A stretch of 64,000 bases of DNA, taken from the NCBI GenBank assembly GCA_963823675.1, contig CAWGMT010000007.1:843639-907638 (forward strand), read 5' to 3'. Shown here piece after piece: positions 29,067 to 36,735 of the stretch. The position numbers and the translations under genes were made by a program. The notes beneath the pieces are model-generated. The model did not search any database and was not told where the DNA came from. It was given only the letters and a program-made list of their open reading frames with translations. This stretch comes from CAWGMT01 sp963823675. Its GTDB lineage: Bacteria; Planctomycetota; Planctomycetia; Isosphaerales; Isosphaeraceae. How positions within the stretch are numbered: position 1 is the first letter of the stretch; each line of letters starts with the position of its first letter.

Positions 29067-29519
29067 TCAATGCGTCACATGCGGAAAGAATCTCCCCGTT
29101 CGCTCCATGTAGGTCCGATAGTCATCCCCAAATCGCTCGATAAGTTTCTTCTCTTCAATCAGTGTATGTTCTCGCCTGGTCACAACGGTATCCGTGAGGT
29201 TCTTCCCCAGGCTTCGGAAGGTCCAAGCCAAGAGTGGGGGTACCGCAAACAGCCCGAGAAACGCACCGATCCACCGCGGCCAGGTGGGCAGAGCGACCGA
29301 AGACGAAGCCATCCAAGCCGGATTGATCAAGTATGCGGTTATTGCGATCCATGCAAAAAGCCCGCAGAGCCGCAGTCCGATCATGATGAAGACGCCCTCT
29401 TCTCTCCGTGCCAGCTTCTCTCTCGTCGCCTGAGATCTGATGCGAAAGTACAAGCCGATGGGCACTGTCAGGGCGATGCTGATTATGACAATGGATCGAA
29501 AGACGGATTCATCATTCAT
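29067..29519 (-). CDS. Isoprenylcysteine methyltransferase-like membrane protein lacking its catalytic middle
   Basis: The most likely start is ATG 29519, giving 150 residues. The first part has three membrane helices ('RLCGLFAWIAITAYLINPAW', 'WIGAFLGLFAVPPLLAWTF') and the family signature 'SLGKNLTDTVVTRREHTLI'. The chain then jumps straight to the family's C-terminus, 'LIERFGDDYRTYMERTGRFF'. The 45-55 residues that normally lie between, with the GPY-RHP-Y motif and two helices, are absent without a frame break. That segment binds S-adenosylmethionine, so this is a clean internal deletion and the product should be inactive. Confidence 0.75.
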   Translation of the reverse strand: MNDESVFRSIVIISIALTVPIGLYFRIRSQATREKLARREEGVFIMIGLRLCGLFAWIAITAYLINPAWMASSSVALPTWPRWIGAFLGLFAVPPLLAWTFRSLGKNLTDTVVTRREHTLIEEKKLIERFGDDYRTYMERTGRFFPHVTH

Positions 29520-29836
29520 GAAGCGAGTACCTCGCCTGCGACGTAGCTGACTGATAATGTGCCAAGCACCTTGCTGTGGCAGATCCAGCGTGAGCCTCGC
29601 GCTCTTGTACCTTGGCATTCTCGTTCGCACCGACTTGGGTCGCCGCCACCTTTGAATCGGTGGGGACGATTACCAGGTAGATCGCGCCGAACTTAGCGAT
29701 TCGCTCAATGGTTCGCCTGTTGAAAGCGCCCGAGGAGAATGCGGATCCATTCTCCCCGGGCTTCTCCCTTGGGAGACGAGCCACCTGTGGGCTCGTGCCA
29801 AGGTAAGGGAAAGCACCGCCCTGAAGCCGGAGGGCT

Positions 29837-29971
29837 TCATTCGTGGGTTTGCGTGCTGGACTTCTTGCCGTGCTTGAGGGGCTTGGCGGCAACGGCGGCG
29901 GCACGTTTGGTGCGGAGCTTGAGCCAGTTCTTCAGGTCCTTCTGTTGCTTGCTAACGATGGGTGCGGTCAT
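29837..29971 (-). CDS. Small basic protein (44 residues)
   Basis: A short frame with ATG 29971 preceded by GAGGAA at good distance, ending at TGA 29837. The product is Lys/Ala-rich ('KQQKDLKNWLKLRTKRAAAV', then 'KHGKKSS'), with an amphipathic helix in the first half. It could bind nucleic acid or be a ribosome-associated small protein. Length and isolation make it uncertain. Confidence 0.4.
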   Translation of the reverse strand: MTAPIVSKQQKDLKNWLKLRTKRAAAVAAKPLKHGKKSSTQTHE

Positions 29972-30439
29972 CCTACGGTTCCTCGGGCTGGGGGCATTCA
30001 TGACTTTCATGCGATGTCCACCTTGAACAATTTATCTCAATTTATCAAGATATCCTGAAAGTTTTGTAGATGCAATGAGTTGCTGTCCCTTGTTCGCAGA
30101 ATTGCTGCCCACATGTCAGCGCGCGTGGAAGATCGGGCACCGACGGGTGCCTGAAAACCGAGGAGGCACACCTTCGCCTGACCACGAAAGTTAGGAAAGG
30201 CAAGCCTCTTCCCGGCAGTTCGAGAAGTTTGTCCGCTTACTCATTTCTTTTTTTATTCAATTTGGTTATACTTCAATAGGTTGGTCTGACGACTGAGCGA
30301 ACACCTTGGGTTCTCATTGAATCACTTTCTGCTTGCCCCTCTCGCCTTTCCCACCTCCAGGGCTCCTTGGTGTGCCCCTTTCGCATCGACCCAGAAAGCA
30401 TTCAATGGGTCGAGATTCCTTGACAAGCGGAGATTCCCA
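29972..30439. other. Long untranslated region upstream of the RRM gene
   Basis: About 470 bases without a convincing gene. Around 30240-30285 it becomes strikingly AT-rich for this genome, with a TATACT (30267-30272) that could be a -10 box; the -35 match is poor. If used, the RRM mRNA would have a leader of about 160 bases, which is usual for cold-shock-type RNA-binding genes. Confidence 0.35.
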
Positions 30440-30781
30440 GTGGGAAAGAAACTGTATGTTGGAAATTTGACCTATTCGGTGAACCACGCCGATTTGCAAG
30501 AGTGGTTCGCTCCGTACGGAACCGTGCAGAGCGCCCAGGTGATCATGGACCGTGACTCGGGCTCCAGCAAAGGGTTCGGTTTCGTCGAGATGGACACGGA
30601 CGCCCAGGCTCAGGCGGCGATCCAGGGACTGAACGAGCAAGAGCACGACGGGCGGCGACTTAGAGTGGACGAAGCCAAGCCACGGGTTGCCCGTACCGTC
30701 GGCTTCGCTGGTGGTCGCGCTGACGGCAGTGCTCGCACTGGCGGTGGTGACGGTTATGCAGGTAATGGTCGTCAGTATTGA
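30440..30781 (+). CDS. RRM-domain RNA-binding protein
   Basis: About 113 residues starting at GTG 30440 behind GCGGAGA. The upstream in-frame extension is not protein-like. A single RRM: RNP2 'LYVGNL' near residue 5, RNP1 'KGFGFVEM' near residue 45, then 'ALQ'-like helix text 'AQAAIQGLNEQEHDGRRLRV'. A Gly/Arg-rich tail follows ('GGGDGYAGNG'). Such small bacterial RRM proteins resemble cold-shock glycine-rich RNA-binding proteins and probably act as RNA chaperones. Confidence 0.93.
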   Translation: MGKKLYVGNLTYSVNHADLQEWFAPYGTVQSAQVIMDRDSGSSKGFGFVEMDTDAQAQAAIQGLNEQEHDGRRLRVDEAKPRVARTVGFAGGRADGSARTGGGDGYAGNGRQY

Positions 30782-30974
30782 TCGTCAATCCACTCGGTGG
30801 GATTCGAGGGGACCAGTCGTGTCCTCTCGATCCCTCCGGTGCCGCCGATGAGTCTGGTCGCCGCCTTCGTGACCTTTCGCTTGCCGACCATGCCCAGGAC
30901 GGACCACCGCAGGCGGAACGCCTCCCCTGCTGTCCCGCCGCTAATCTAACCACCAATCATGGTTTGGAGCCTCA

Positions 30975-31367
30975 TTGCACAGTTACCCCGCCAGCGAACA
31001 AACGATATCGGAGGTTGAGAGAGGTCGAATCTGCAACGCCATCCTGCCGATGCCTGGTGCAAAAACACTTTCCGCAGGCGATTCCATCGTCTTCGCCCTT
31101 GCTTGTTCTCATGCAGGTAAGGAGCCCTGTTACGTCAGTTGTGGGGATTCAATTTGTGTCTCGCTCACCGAGGTCACTGATCTCGGAACAATTGATCCCG
31201 CCACTGGACTTGCCCTTTTTCGACTCTCTTGGAAACCGCTCGGTCAAGAAGCGTTGCTCTGGAATCAAGGAGAAAGGGGGAGGCGGCATCCAAGGCTGGT
31301 TCCGCAGTCGCCGTGGCTTCTCTCGGGACAGAGACGGCGGCAAAGTGCCACTGCCCGTTCGGGCTGA
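30975..31367 (+). CDS. Small conserved hypothetical protein with repeat-derived tail
   Basis: The first 90 or so residues look like a real fold: 'EQTISEVERGRICNAILPM', 'AKTLSAGDSIVFALACSHAG', 'DSICVSLTEVTDLGTIDPAT'. The spacing resembles small PUA/ASCH-like beta domains, but I cannot confirm this. From about 31252 the coding sequence runs into an 84-bp repeat that also occurs at 31531. The C-terminal 38 residues are therefore repeat-derived and the native end is lost. Confidence 0.5.
   Translation: MHSYPASEQTISEVERGRICNAILPMPGAKTLSAGDSIVFALACSHAGKEPCYVSCGDSICVSLTEVTDLGTIDPATGLALFRLSWKPLGQEALLWNQGERGRRHPRLVPQSPWLLSGQRRRQSATARSG
31252..31335. repeat. 84-bp direct repeat, copy 1
   Basis: It begins CGTTGCTCTGGAATCAAGGA and ends GGGACAGAGAC, and matches 31531-31614 at about 78 of 84 positions. 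It forms the 3' end of the hypothetical gene starting at 30975. Confidence 0.9.
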
Positions 31368-31411
31368 CCATCGAAGCTCCCTCTAACGTGCTCACCCGCC
31401 AGGAGGTCCTA

Positions 31412-31639
31412 ATGTTTCCCAGGTATCGCCACACACCCATCTTTGATCCTAAGCGGAAACGCTGCCCGGTCTGTAATCAAGCGGTCTATTCGCTGGCGGG
31501 CATTCATCCTCAATGTGCGATCATGCGATCCGTTGCTCTGGAATCAAGGAGCAAGAGGGAGGCAGCATCCAAGGCTGGTTCCGCAGTCACTATGGCTTCT
31601 CTCGGGACAGAGACCGCTGCGAAGACTGCCACGAGGTAA
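31412..31639 (+). CDS. Small zinc-ribbon protein with repeat-derived tail
   Basis: ATG 31412 follows AGGAGG by five bases. The first 40 residues contain 'RYRHTPIFDPKRKRCPVCNQ' and 'VYSLAGIHPQCA', giving a CxxC...C zinc-ribbon-like core. From codon 41 onward the frame is made of the 84-bp repeat (31531-31614) in a different phase from its use in the preceding gene. The native C-terminus is probably lost. Confidence 0.55.
   Translation: MFPRYRHTPIFDPKRKRCPVCNQAVYSLAGIHPQCAIMRSVALESRSKREAASKAGSAVTMASLGTETAAKTATR
31531..31614. repeat. 84-bp direct repeat, copy 2
   Basis: Same length and ends as the copy at 31252-31335, about 93 percent identical, same orientation. It supplies the 3' part of the zinc-ribbon gene. 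Confidence 0.9.
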
Positions 31640-31649
31640 TCCCGAGCCT

Positions 31650-32098
31650 ACTCCCGACGCCGACTGCCGCTACTCCCATCCCGACAGACGATGCATCTGA
31701 TGGCAATTCGCCGTGTACGAGGCAGCCGTTGAAAACTGCGCTGGTGGGCGCTCCGCCGAAAAACCGGTCAGCGTGCTAAACTTTTCGATCTCACGGGCGT
31801 CATTGATCGCGAGCCGGATCTCCAGCAGCCATCCGTCCATCGATTGCATTCTCGACATACACGTCAATGATGAACGGTGCGACAAGCCGATACCGAGTCG
31901 GCCCCTTGCAGCGGCGTTTCTCTATCCGCAGCTTGCTCGTAAGATGGCGGTCCCATCGCGCGAGTGCAAGGCATAGAGCCCGTGCGTTGGCACGCCCCTG
32001 ATCGAATCGCTTCGATACTCGATTGACCAGTTCCCCTCATTGCACGATAGACTTAAGATTACCGATGGCTGTTGATTGCGTTTCTCGGGGATCGAGCT
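31650..32098 (-). other. Gap with a possible coding remnant on the minus strand
   Basis: No intact gene. On the minus strand two frames read like broken protein: 'YRLVAPFIIDVYVENAIDG' (about 31860-31915), then in another frame 'LLEIRLAINDAREIEKFSTL' (about 31770-31830). They join if one base is added or lost near 31840. I do not recognise the family. The rest shows nothing. Confidence 0.3.
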
Positions 32099-32263
32099 AT
32101 GCGACGCATCCGGTTCACCATCGCCAGTCTGCTGATCGTCGTCTTGTTTCTCGCCACCGGCTTTGCCGGTCTGCGTGAGTCCAACGACCTCTGGGACAGC
32201 GGTCTCTTTACCCTGACGCTCCAACAACTCGAAACAAAGCACGCTCTATCGCAACAAGGGTAA
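32099..32263 (+). pseudogene. N-terminal piece of a small planctomycete membrane protein
   Basis: From ATG 32099 the frame reads a membrane helix, 'FTIASLLIVVLFLATGFAGL', then 'RESNDLWDSGLFTLTL', a start I associate with longer planctomycete membrane proteins with several helices. After that the sequence changes abruptly and stops. The other helices are missing and the following bases belong to an FG-GAP-type fragment in another frame. Confidence 0.55.
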
Positions 32264-32309
32264 CGGCACATTCGAGGACGTTACGGCGACGGCTGGATTG
32301 AAGTCGGTC
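32241..32309 (+). pseudogene. FG-GAP/VCBS repeat fragment
   Basis: A stretch translating to 'LYRNKGNGTFEDVTATAGL', the consensus of VCBS/FG-GAP (ASPIC-type) beta-propeller repeats. It overlaps the end of the preceding fragment in a different frame and goes nowhere. It is a remnant of a large secreted propeller protein joined here by deletion. Confidence 0.65.
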
Positions 32310-32371
32310 ATCGTGATATCGGTAGTGGGCTGGATCGTTCACCGCGCTCCTCGGAAGGAGGTATGCTGACC

Positions 32372-34543
32372 ATGAACGCGATCTTGAATCAATGGAGCCC
32401 GTGGCTCGCGGCTCGCGGTCTCCGCTCTCTTCGAGCCGTGTCCACTTCGGCCGTTTCCATGGCCGAGCCTTCCCAGCTCAACGGACGGCTGCTCTCGATC
32501 CTCGACTCATCCCGCCGCCCTTCGGGGTTATCAGGCCGTGTTGTCGGGCTCGGGGTGATCGCGTTAGCCGCTATGATCCTGCCGCTTGTGAGCACCCCGC
32601 TCCGCGTGCACGCCGCCCTACCGGCCTTGATGCGAGAGCAAACCGAAGCCTTCACCACTGGGGCCGCAGATCCGCAAATCGTGGGCAAAGCCAGTGTCAG
32701 TGGCATCGTCTCTGACACCCAGGGCAAGCCGATTGCCGGCGCGAAGGTGGCGGTCGTGGCCCAGTTGAGGACTCCAACCAACGATCCAGGCAAGCCGGCC
32801 AGAAATCAGGTCCTGGGCTCGACCCGGACCGGTACGGAGGGCCGCTTCCGCATCGAATTCGCGCGTCTTTCCGAGCGGGTTTACCCACTGGCTGTGGTCG
32901 TTGGGGGAACCGGGTGGGGCTTGGGCCACCGTAGCCTGAACTCGGCCAACTTGAGCCAGGAGGCGAACATCACCCTGGACCACGAGCAGATCATCCAGGG
33001 GAGATTCATCGATTTCCGGGGCCAGCCGGTTCCCGAGGTCGCCACGCGGGTCATCGCAGTGCGCGACGATTACTACGGTGACTGGTCGTACGACACCGTT
33101 GGAGACGCACCCCCCTGGCCGCAGCCGGTCACCAGCGATGAGCACGGACGCTTCAAGCTGAGGGGGCTCAGCCCCCTCGACGCCACCTGGCTGGAGGCGA
33201 GCAGCGACACAACCGCCCGTGCGCACGTCAAGATCGAGGCCGGCCAGGAAGGAAGGACAAAAGAAAAGCCGATCGCCCTGGCCCCCGCCCAGTTGCTCGA
33301 TGTTCGCGTTACCCGCGAAGATACCAACAAACCGATGCTGAGCGCCACGGTAAACGTCCGAGCGGTGCCCCAGCGCAGGAATCGTCGCTCTTTTGGCGGG
33401 TTGACGACGCAGGCGACCGACGACCATGGCCGGGCACTCATCAGCCCCTACGACGGGGACATGTTCTGGGTCGAGGTCAACCCGCCGGCCGGTGAGATGT
33501 ACCTTTCCAGCAGACGCCAGGTGAACTGGCCCAAGGGTGCCGTCCGGCAGACGGTGGAAATGAAGCTCAAGCCCGGTATCTTGGTCCGCGGCACGATCAT
33601 CGAGAATCCGGCCGGCAAACCCGTCTCCGGCGCTCGCGTCGCCTACCTTCAGACTCGCCGCGACAACAAGTTCTACGCGGCATATCGCGATCTCGTCTTC
33701 CCCCTCGCGACGGTCACGGGGGCGGACGGCATGTTCGTGATCGTCGTCCCGCCCGGCATGGGCCACCTGCTGGTCCGGGGACCGACCGACGATTTTCTTC
33801 ACCTTCGGACCAATAATCTCGAACTAGGCGTGTCCTCGCTGCCCATCTGGCCGCTGTACCCCGATGCCATCGCGCACCTCGATCTCAAGCCGGGCGAGAA
33901 GGCGCACGAGGTCGCGATGCGGCTCAGCCGTGGCGTGACGCTTCGAGGGCAAGTCATCGGGCCCGACGGCACGCCCATCGCCAAGGCCTTCGCATTCGGC
34001 CGGTCGTATTTGCCGCGACTGAATGCCTTTCCCCTCGACGTGTTCAACGGCTCAGCCCCGGAAATCCCGGTGCGCGACGGCCGGTTCGAGATACCAGGGT
34101 GCGACCCGGAGAAGCCTTACACCTTCTTTTTCGTCGACCTTGAGCACCAGCTCGGCACCACGGTCGAGCTGACCGCCAAGCCGGTCGGGCCAGGTCCAGT
34201 GACCGTCCGCCTCCAGAAATGCGGCGCAGCCACCTTCCAGTGGAAGGACCGCGAGGGCAAGCCAGTCGCCAAGCAGGATGCCGGCCCCCTCCTGAAGCTG
34301 ATCATCACCCCCGGAAGTGAGGCGCTTGCTCGGGACAAGGTCATGGCTGACTATATCTTCCAGGCGAACCTCGACTGGGCACGCCTGGGGAGGAACCTCC
34401 GAACCGACGCGGAGGGTCGCGCGACGTTCGTCAGTCTCATCCCCGGTGCCACTTACCGGATCCATGGCCGTGAGTTCATTGCCGAGGCCGGGAAAACCCT
34501 CAGTCTTGGCGACGTTGTGCCAGAGAAGCAAACCAGCCCATGA
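32372..34543 (+). CDS. Carboxypeptidase-regulatory-like repeat protein with BlaR1/M56-type stub
   Basis: ATG 32372 sits ten bases after AAGGAGG; an ATG at 32363 is too close. About 723 residues. The N-terminal 70 contain 'MAEPSQLNGRLLSILDSSRR', the sequence that in M56/BlaR1-type planctomycete proteins follows the peptidase domain, then a membrane helix. The M56 peptidase itself, with HExxH, is absent. The remainder is four to five Ig-like carboxypeptidase-regulatory domains ('ASVSGIVSDTQGKPIAGAKV', 'GVTLRGQVIGPDGTPIAKAF'). It is probably anchored by one helix with the domains outside. The stop overlaps the next start (ATGA), so translation is coupled to the ankyrin gene. Confidence 0.85.
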   Translation: MNAILNQWSPWLAARGLRSLRAVSTSAVSMAEPSQLNGRLLSILDSSRRPSGLSGRVVGLGVIALAAMILPLVSTPLRVHAALPALMREQTEAFTTGAADPQIVGKASVSGIVSDTQGKPIAGAKVAVVAQLRTPTNDPGKPARNQVLGSTRTGTEGRFRIEFARLSERVYPLAVVVGGTGWGLGHRSLNSANLSQEANITLDHEQIIQGRFIDFRGQPVPEVATRVIAVRDDYYGDWSYDTVGDAPPWPQPVTSDEHGRFKLRGLSPLDATWLEASSDTTARAHVKIEAGQEGRTKEKPIALAPAQLLDVRVTREDTNKPMLSATVNVRAVPQRRNRRSFGGLTTQATDDHGRALISPYDGDMFWVEVNPPAGEMYLSSRRQVNWPKGAVRQTVEMKLKPGILVRGTIIENPAGKPVSGARVAYLQTRRDNKFYAAYRDLVFPLATVTGADGMFVIVVPPGMGHLLVRGPTDDFLHLRTNNLELGVSSLPIWPLYPDAIAHLDLKPGEKAHEVAMRLSRGVTLRGQVIGPDGTPIAKAFAFGRSYLPRLNAFPLDVFNGSAPEIPVRDGRFEIPGCDPEKPYTFFFVDLEHQLGTTVELTAKPVGPGPVTVRLQKCGAATFQWKDREGKPVAKQDAGPLLKLIITPGSEALARDKVMADYIFQANLDWARLGRNLRTDAEGRATFVSLIPGATYRIHGREFIAEAGKTLSLGDVVPEKQTSP

Positions 34544-36201
34544 GGCCGCGTATCGGCATGCACATCTGCCCGGATGAACTGAAGAAGAACGAGCGTCTGC
34601 TCTGGTCGACCGGCAGGGGCAGCGATGTCTGGGACCTGTTCTGCGCCAGCATCGCCGGTGACCTCGAGGCGGTGCAACGGCTCGTCGACCAGGACCGGTC
34701 GCTTGTGCGCTCTCAGTACCAGTACCGCACGCCGCTCTACTTTGCGGTGCGGGAAAACCGGCTCGATGTCGCCCGATTCCTGCTGGGTCAGGGTGCCGAT
34801 CCATTTGGTTTGGGGGTGCACGACAGCTTGCTCGAGATTGCACGCGACCGTGGGTATGCCGAGATGGAGCGGCTGCTCGAGGAGACATTCTTGACGCTCC
34901 ACGGCGCCTCGCCGCGAGGTGATGCGATCGCCGCGGCGATCCGCGACCGCGATGTCGCGCGGGTGTGTGCGCTTCTCGACGCATCGCCCGAGCTGCTCCA
35001 TTCGGGCGATTCCGTCGGCAATCAGCCGATTCACTGGGCGACAATGACTCGGCAGCTCGACGTCATCGACGAACTGCTCGATCGGGGCGCCGACATCAAC
35101 GCGAAACGCCCGGACGGTGCGCGGCCGATTCAACTCACGAATGGCGACTATCGTTTCCGCGGCTGGCGCGACGTGCCCAACGACGTTGCAAGCTCGCCGG
35201 CCGATGTCCTCGCACACCTCCGTGCGCGCGGCGCTTACGTCGACATCTGCACGGCCGCGAGCCTCGGCGATTTGCCGCGGGTGCGCGAACTGCTCGATCA
35301 CGACCCTTCGCTCGCCAACCGAGTATCGGAATACGTCACGTACTACCTGGGCTCGGGCGCACCGCTGAGGAACGCGGCCGCCCAGGGACATCTCGAAATC
35401 GTCAAGATGCTCCTCGCGCACGGCGCCGATCCCAATCTTCCTGAGGAGGGCATCGCACCCCGGGGACATGCGCTTTATTCCGCGGTTGCCAACGGCCATC
35501 TCGAGATCGCTCGCCTCTTGCTGGAGAATGGGGCGTTCCCGAGTCCGCCGGTGGAAAGCTCTGCCGACGCCTTGAGCCGCGCTATATCCCAGGGCAACCA
35601 GCCGATGATCGAGCTGCTCTGCTCCTACGGGGCGGCACGCGAGGCCCATCTCCTGGCGTATTACGGCGACGTGCAAACGGCGGCGGCGGTTTTCGCGGCC
35701 AGCCCCGGCCTTGCCGACGATCCCCAGGCGCTGGAAAATGCCGCGGCAGAAGGCCACGAATCGTTCGTCCGCTTGATGCTGCGCTTTAAGCCCGACCTCG
35801 CCCGGGGCGTCGCGGTCGGTGTCCGAAGCCGGGGGCCTGACGCGTCAATCAAGACCCGCGCGCTCGCCGAGCTTCTTTTTCAGCACGGCATGGACCCGAG
35901 CCGGCCGAACTGGCTGCACATCACACCGCTCCATCGCTTCGCGCAGCGGGGCGACCTCGAAAATGCCGCGATCTTCCTCGACCATGGTGCCAATCTGCAC
36001 GCTCGCGATGAAGACATTTGCTCGACACCACTCGGCTGGGCGGCCAAGTTTGGCAGGCTCGCGATGGTCGAGCTGCTGCTGAAACGGGGCGCGAATACAA
36101 ACCTGCCCGATGATCCACCGTGGGCCACGCCACTCGCCTGGGCGGCAAGGCGAGGGCATAACGAGATCGTTGACTTGCTGAAGGCGCATGGGGCAAGTTA
36201 A
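34540..36201 (+). CDS. Large cytoplasmic ankyrin-repeat protein
   Basis: 553 residues without a signal peptide. At least ten ankyrin repeats, for example 'TPLYFAVRENRLDVARFLLG', 'HWATMTRQLDVIDELLDRGA', 'AAQGHLEIVKMLLAHGADPN', 'WAAKFGRLAMVELLLKRGAN'. Repeats cover the whole chain and no other domain is visible. The ATG is inside the stop of the preceding gene (ATGA), indicating a two-gene operon. Function is presumably protein binding. Confidence 0.92.
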   Translation: MRPRIGMHICPDELKKNERLLWSTGRGSDVWDLFCASIAGDLEAVQRLVDQDRSLVRSQYQYRTPLYFAVRENRLDVARFLLGQGADPFGLGVHDSLLEIARDRGYAEMERLLEETFLTLHGASPRGDAIAAAIRDRDVARVCALLDASPELLHSGDSVGNQPIHWATMTRQLDVIDELLDRGADINAKRPDGARPIQLTNGDYRFRGWRDVPNDVASSPADVLAHLRARGAYVDICTAASLGDLPRVRELLDHDPSLANRVSEYVTYYLGSGAPLRNAAAQGHLEIVKMLLAHGADPNLPEEGIAPRGHALYSAVANGHLEIARLLLENGAFPSPPVESSADALSRAISQGNQPMIELLCSYGAAREAHLLAYYGDVQTAAAVFAASPGLADDPQALENAAAEGHESFVRLMLRFKPDLARGVAVGVRSRGPDASIKTRALAELLFQHGMDPSRPNWLHITPLHRFAQRGDLENAAIFLDHGANLHARDEDICSTPLGWAAKFGRLAMVELLLKRGANTNLPDDPPWATPLAWAARRGHNEIVDLLKAHGAS

Positions 36202-36204
36202 CGA

Positions 36205-36651
36205 TTGAGAGTCCTTGCGCGAGGCGATCCGCGCGCACCGCTGCCAGTTGCAAAGGGAGCCAAGGCGCGGATACCGGTATTCGAGCAGGCTCAGGCGGAC
36301 CGCGCGAACCGAGCCGTGCCGCCGTCCCTCCCAGGCCTGCCGACCTGGATCCGCAAGCCAGGCGCTGACTTGACGGTGGGAAAGGTGGAGGACAAGTTCC
36401 CAGAATCGGAGCTGCCGTGAGCTCAATCCCGCGCCGCGCCGGCGTATGATCCAGGCCCCAAGCGCTTCGTCGCCCAGGGAGCGTCGTAACCAGCACACCG
36501 ACTCCCAATCCCCTGCCGCCAGGATGCGGCCGATGATCAACTCGCTGTCGGCGTCCCAGGTCAAGCTCGCGAAGCGATGGTCCCAGAACAAGGTCTTGAG
36601 GCGCTGGGGGAGATTGGCGGATCTCCGGGGTCGTAGATCGCGCTTCTTCAT
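36205..36651 (-). pseudogene. DUF6922-like protein, 3' end degenerate
   Basis: From ATG 36651 about 110 residues look genuine: 'LPQRLKTLFWDHRFASLTWD', 'IIGRILAAGDWESVCWLRRS', 'RGAGLSSRQLRFWELVLHL'. This resembles the small DUF6922 family, often beside nucleotidyltransferase toxins. The frame has no stop near the expected end and runs on antisense into the ankyrin gene to 35845. I therefore regard the 3' end as lost and set the boundary at the ankyrin stop. No partner toxin is nearby. Confidence 0.6.
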
Positions 36652-36735
36652 GCTCCGCCCCTCTGCCCTGGCTTCTCTTCCATGTGCGCATGATAGGCTA
36701 GAATCACGGGCGGTGCCATCCCACACCGGACGGTG

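Noticed and set aside
29512..29904. 130-codon minus-strand frame between the ICMT-like and small basic genes
   Set aside because: Contains sequence that looks weakly protein-like but has no start signal, overlaps the small ORF and matches no motif I know.
34052..35757. Two long minus-strand frames opposite the ankyrin gene
   Set aside because: Arg/Ala/His-rich shadows; the ankyrin repeats on the plus strand are convincing.
35845..36204. C-terminal extension of the DUF6922-like frame
   Set aside because: Runs antisense through the ankyrin gene with no family resemblance; kept only the first part as a degenerate gene.
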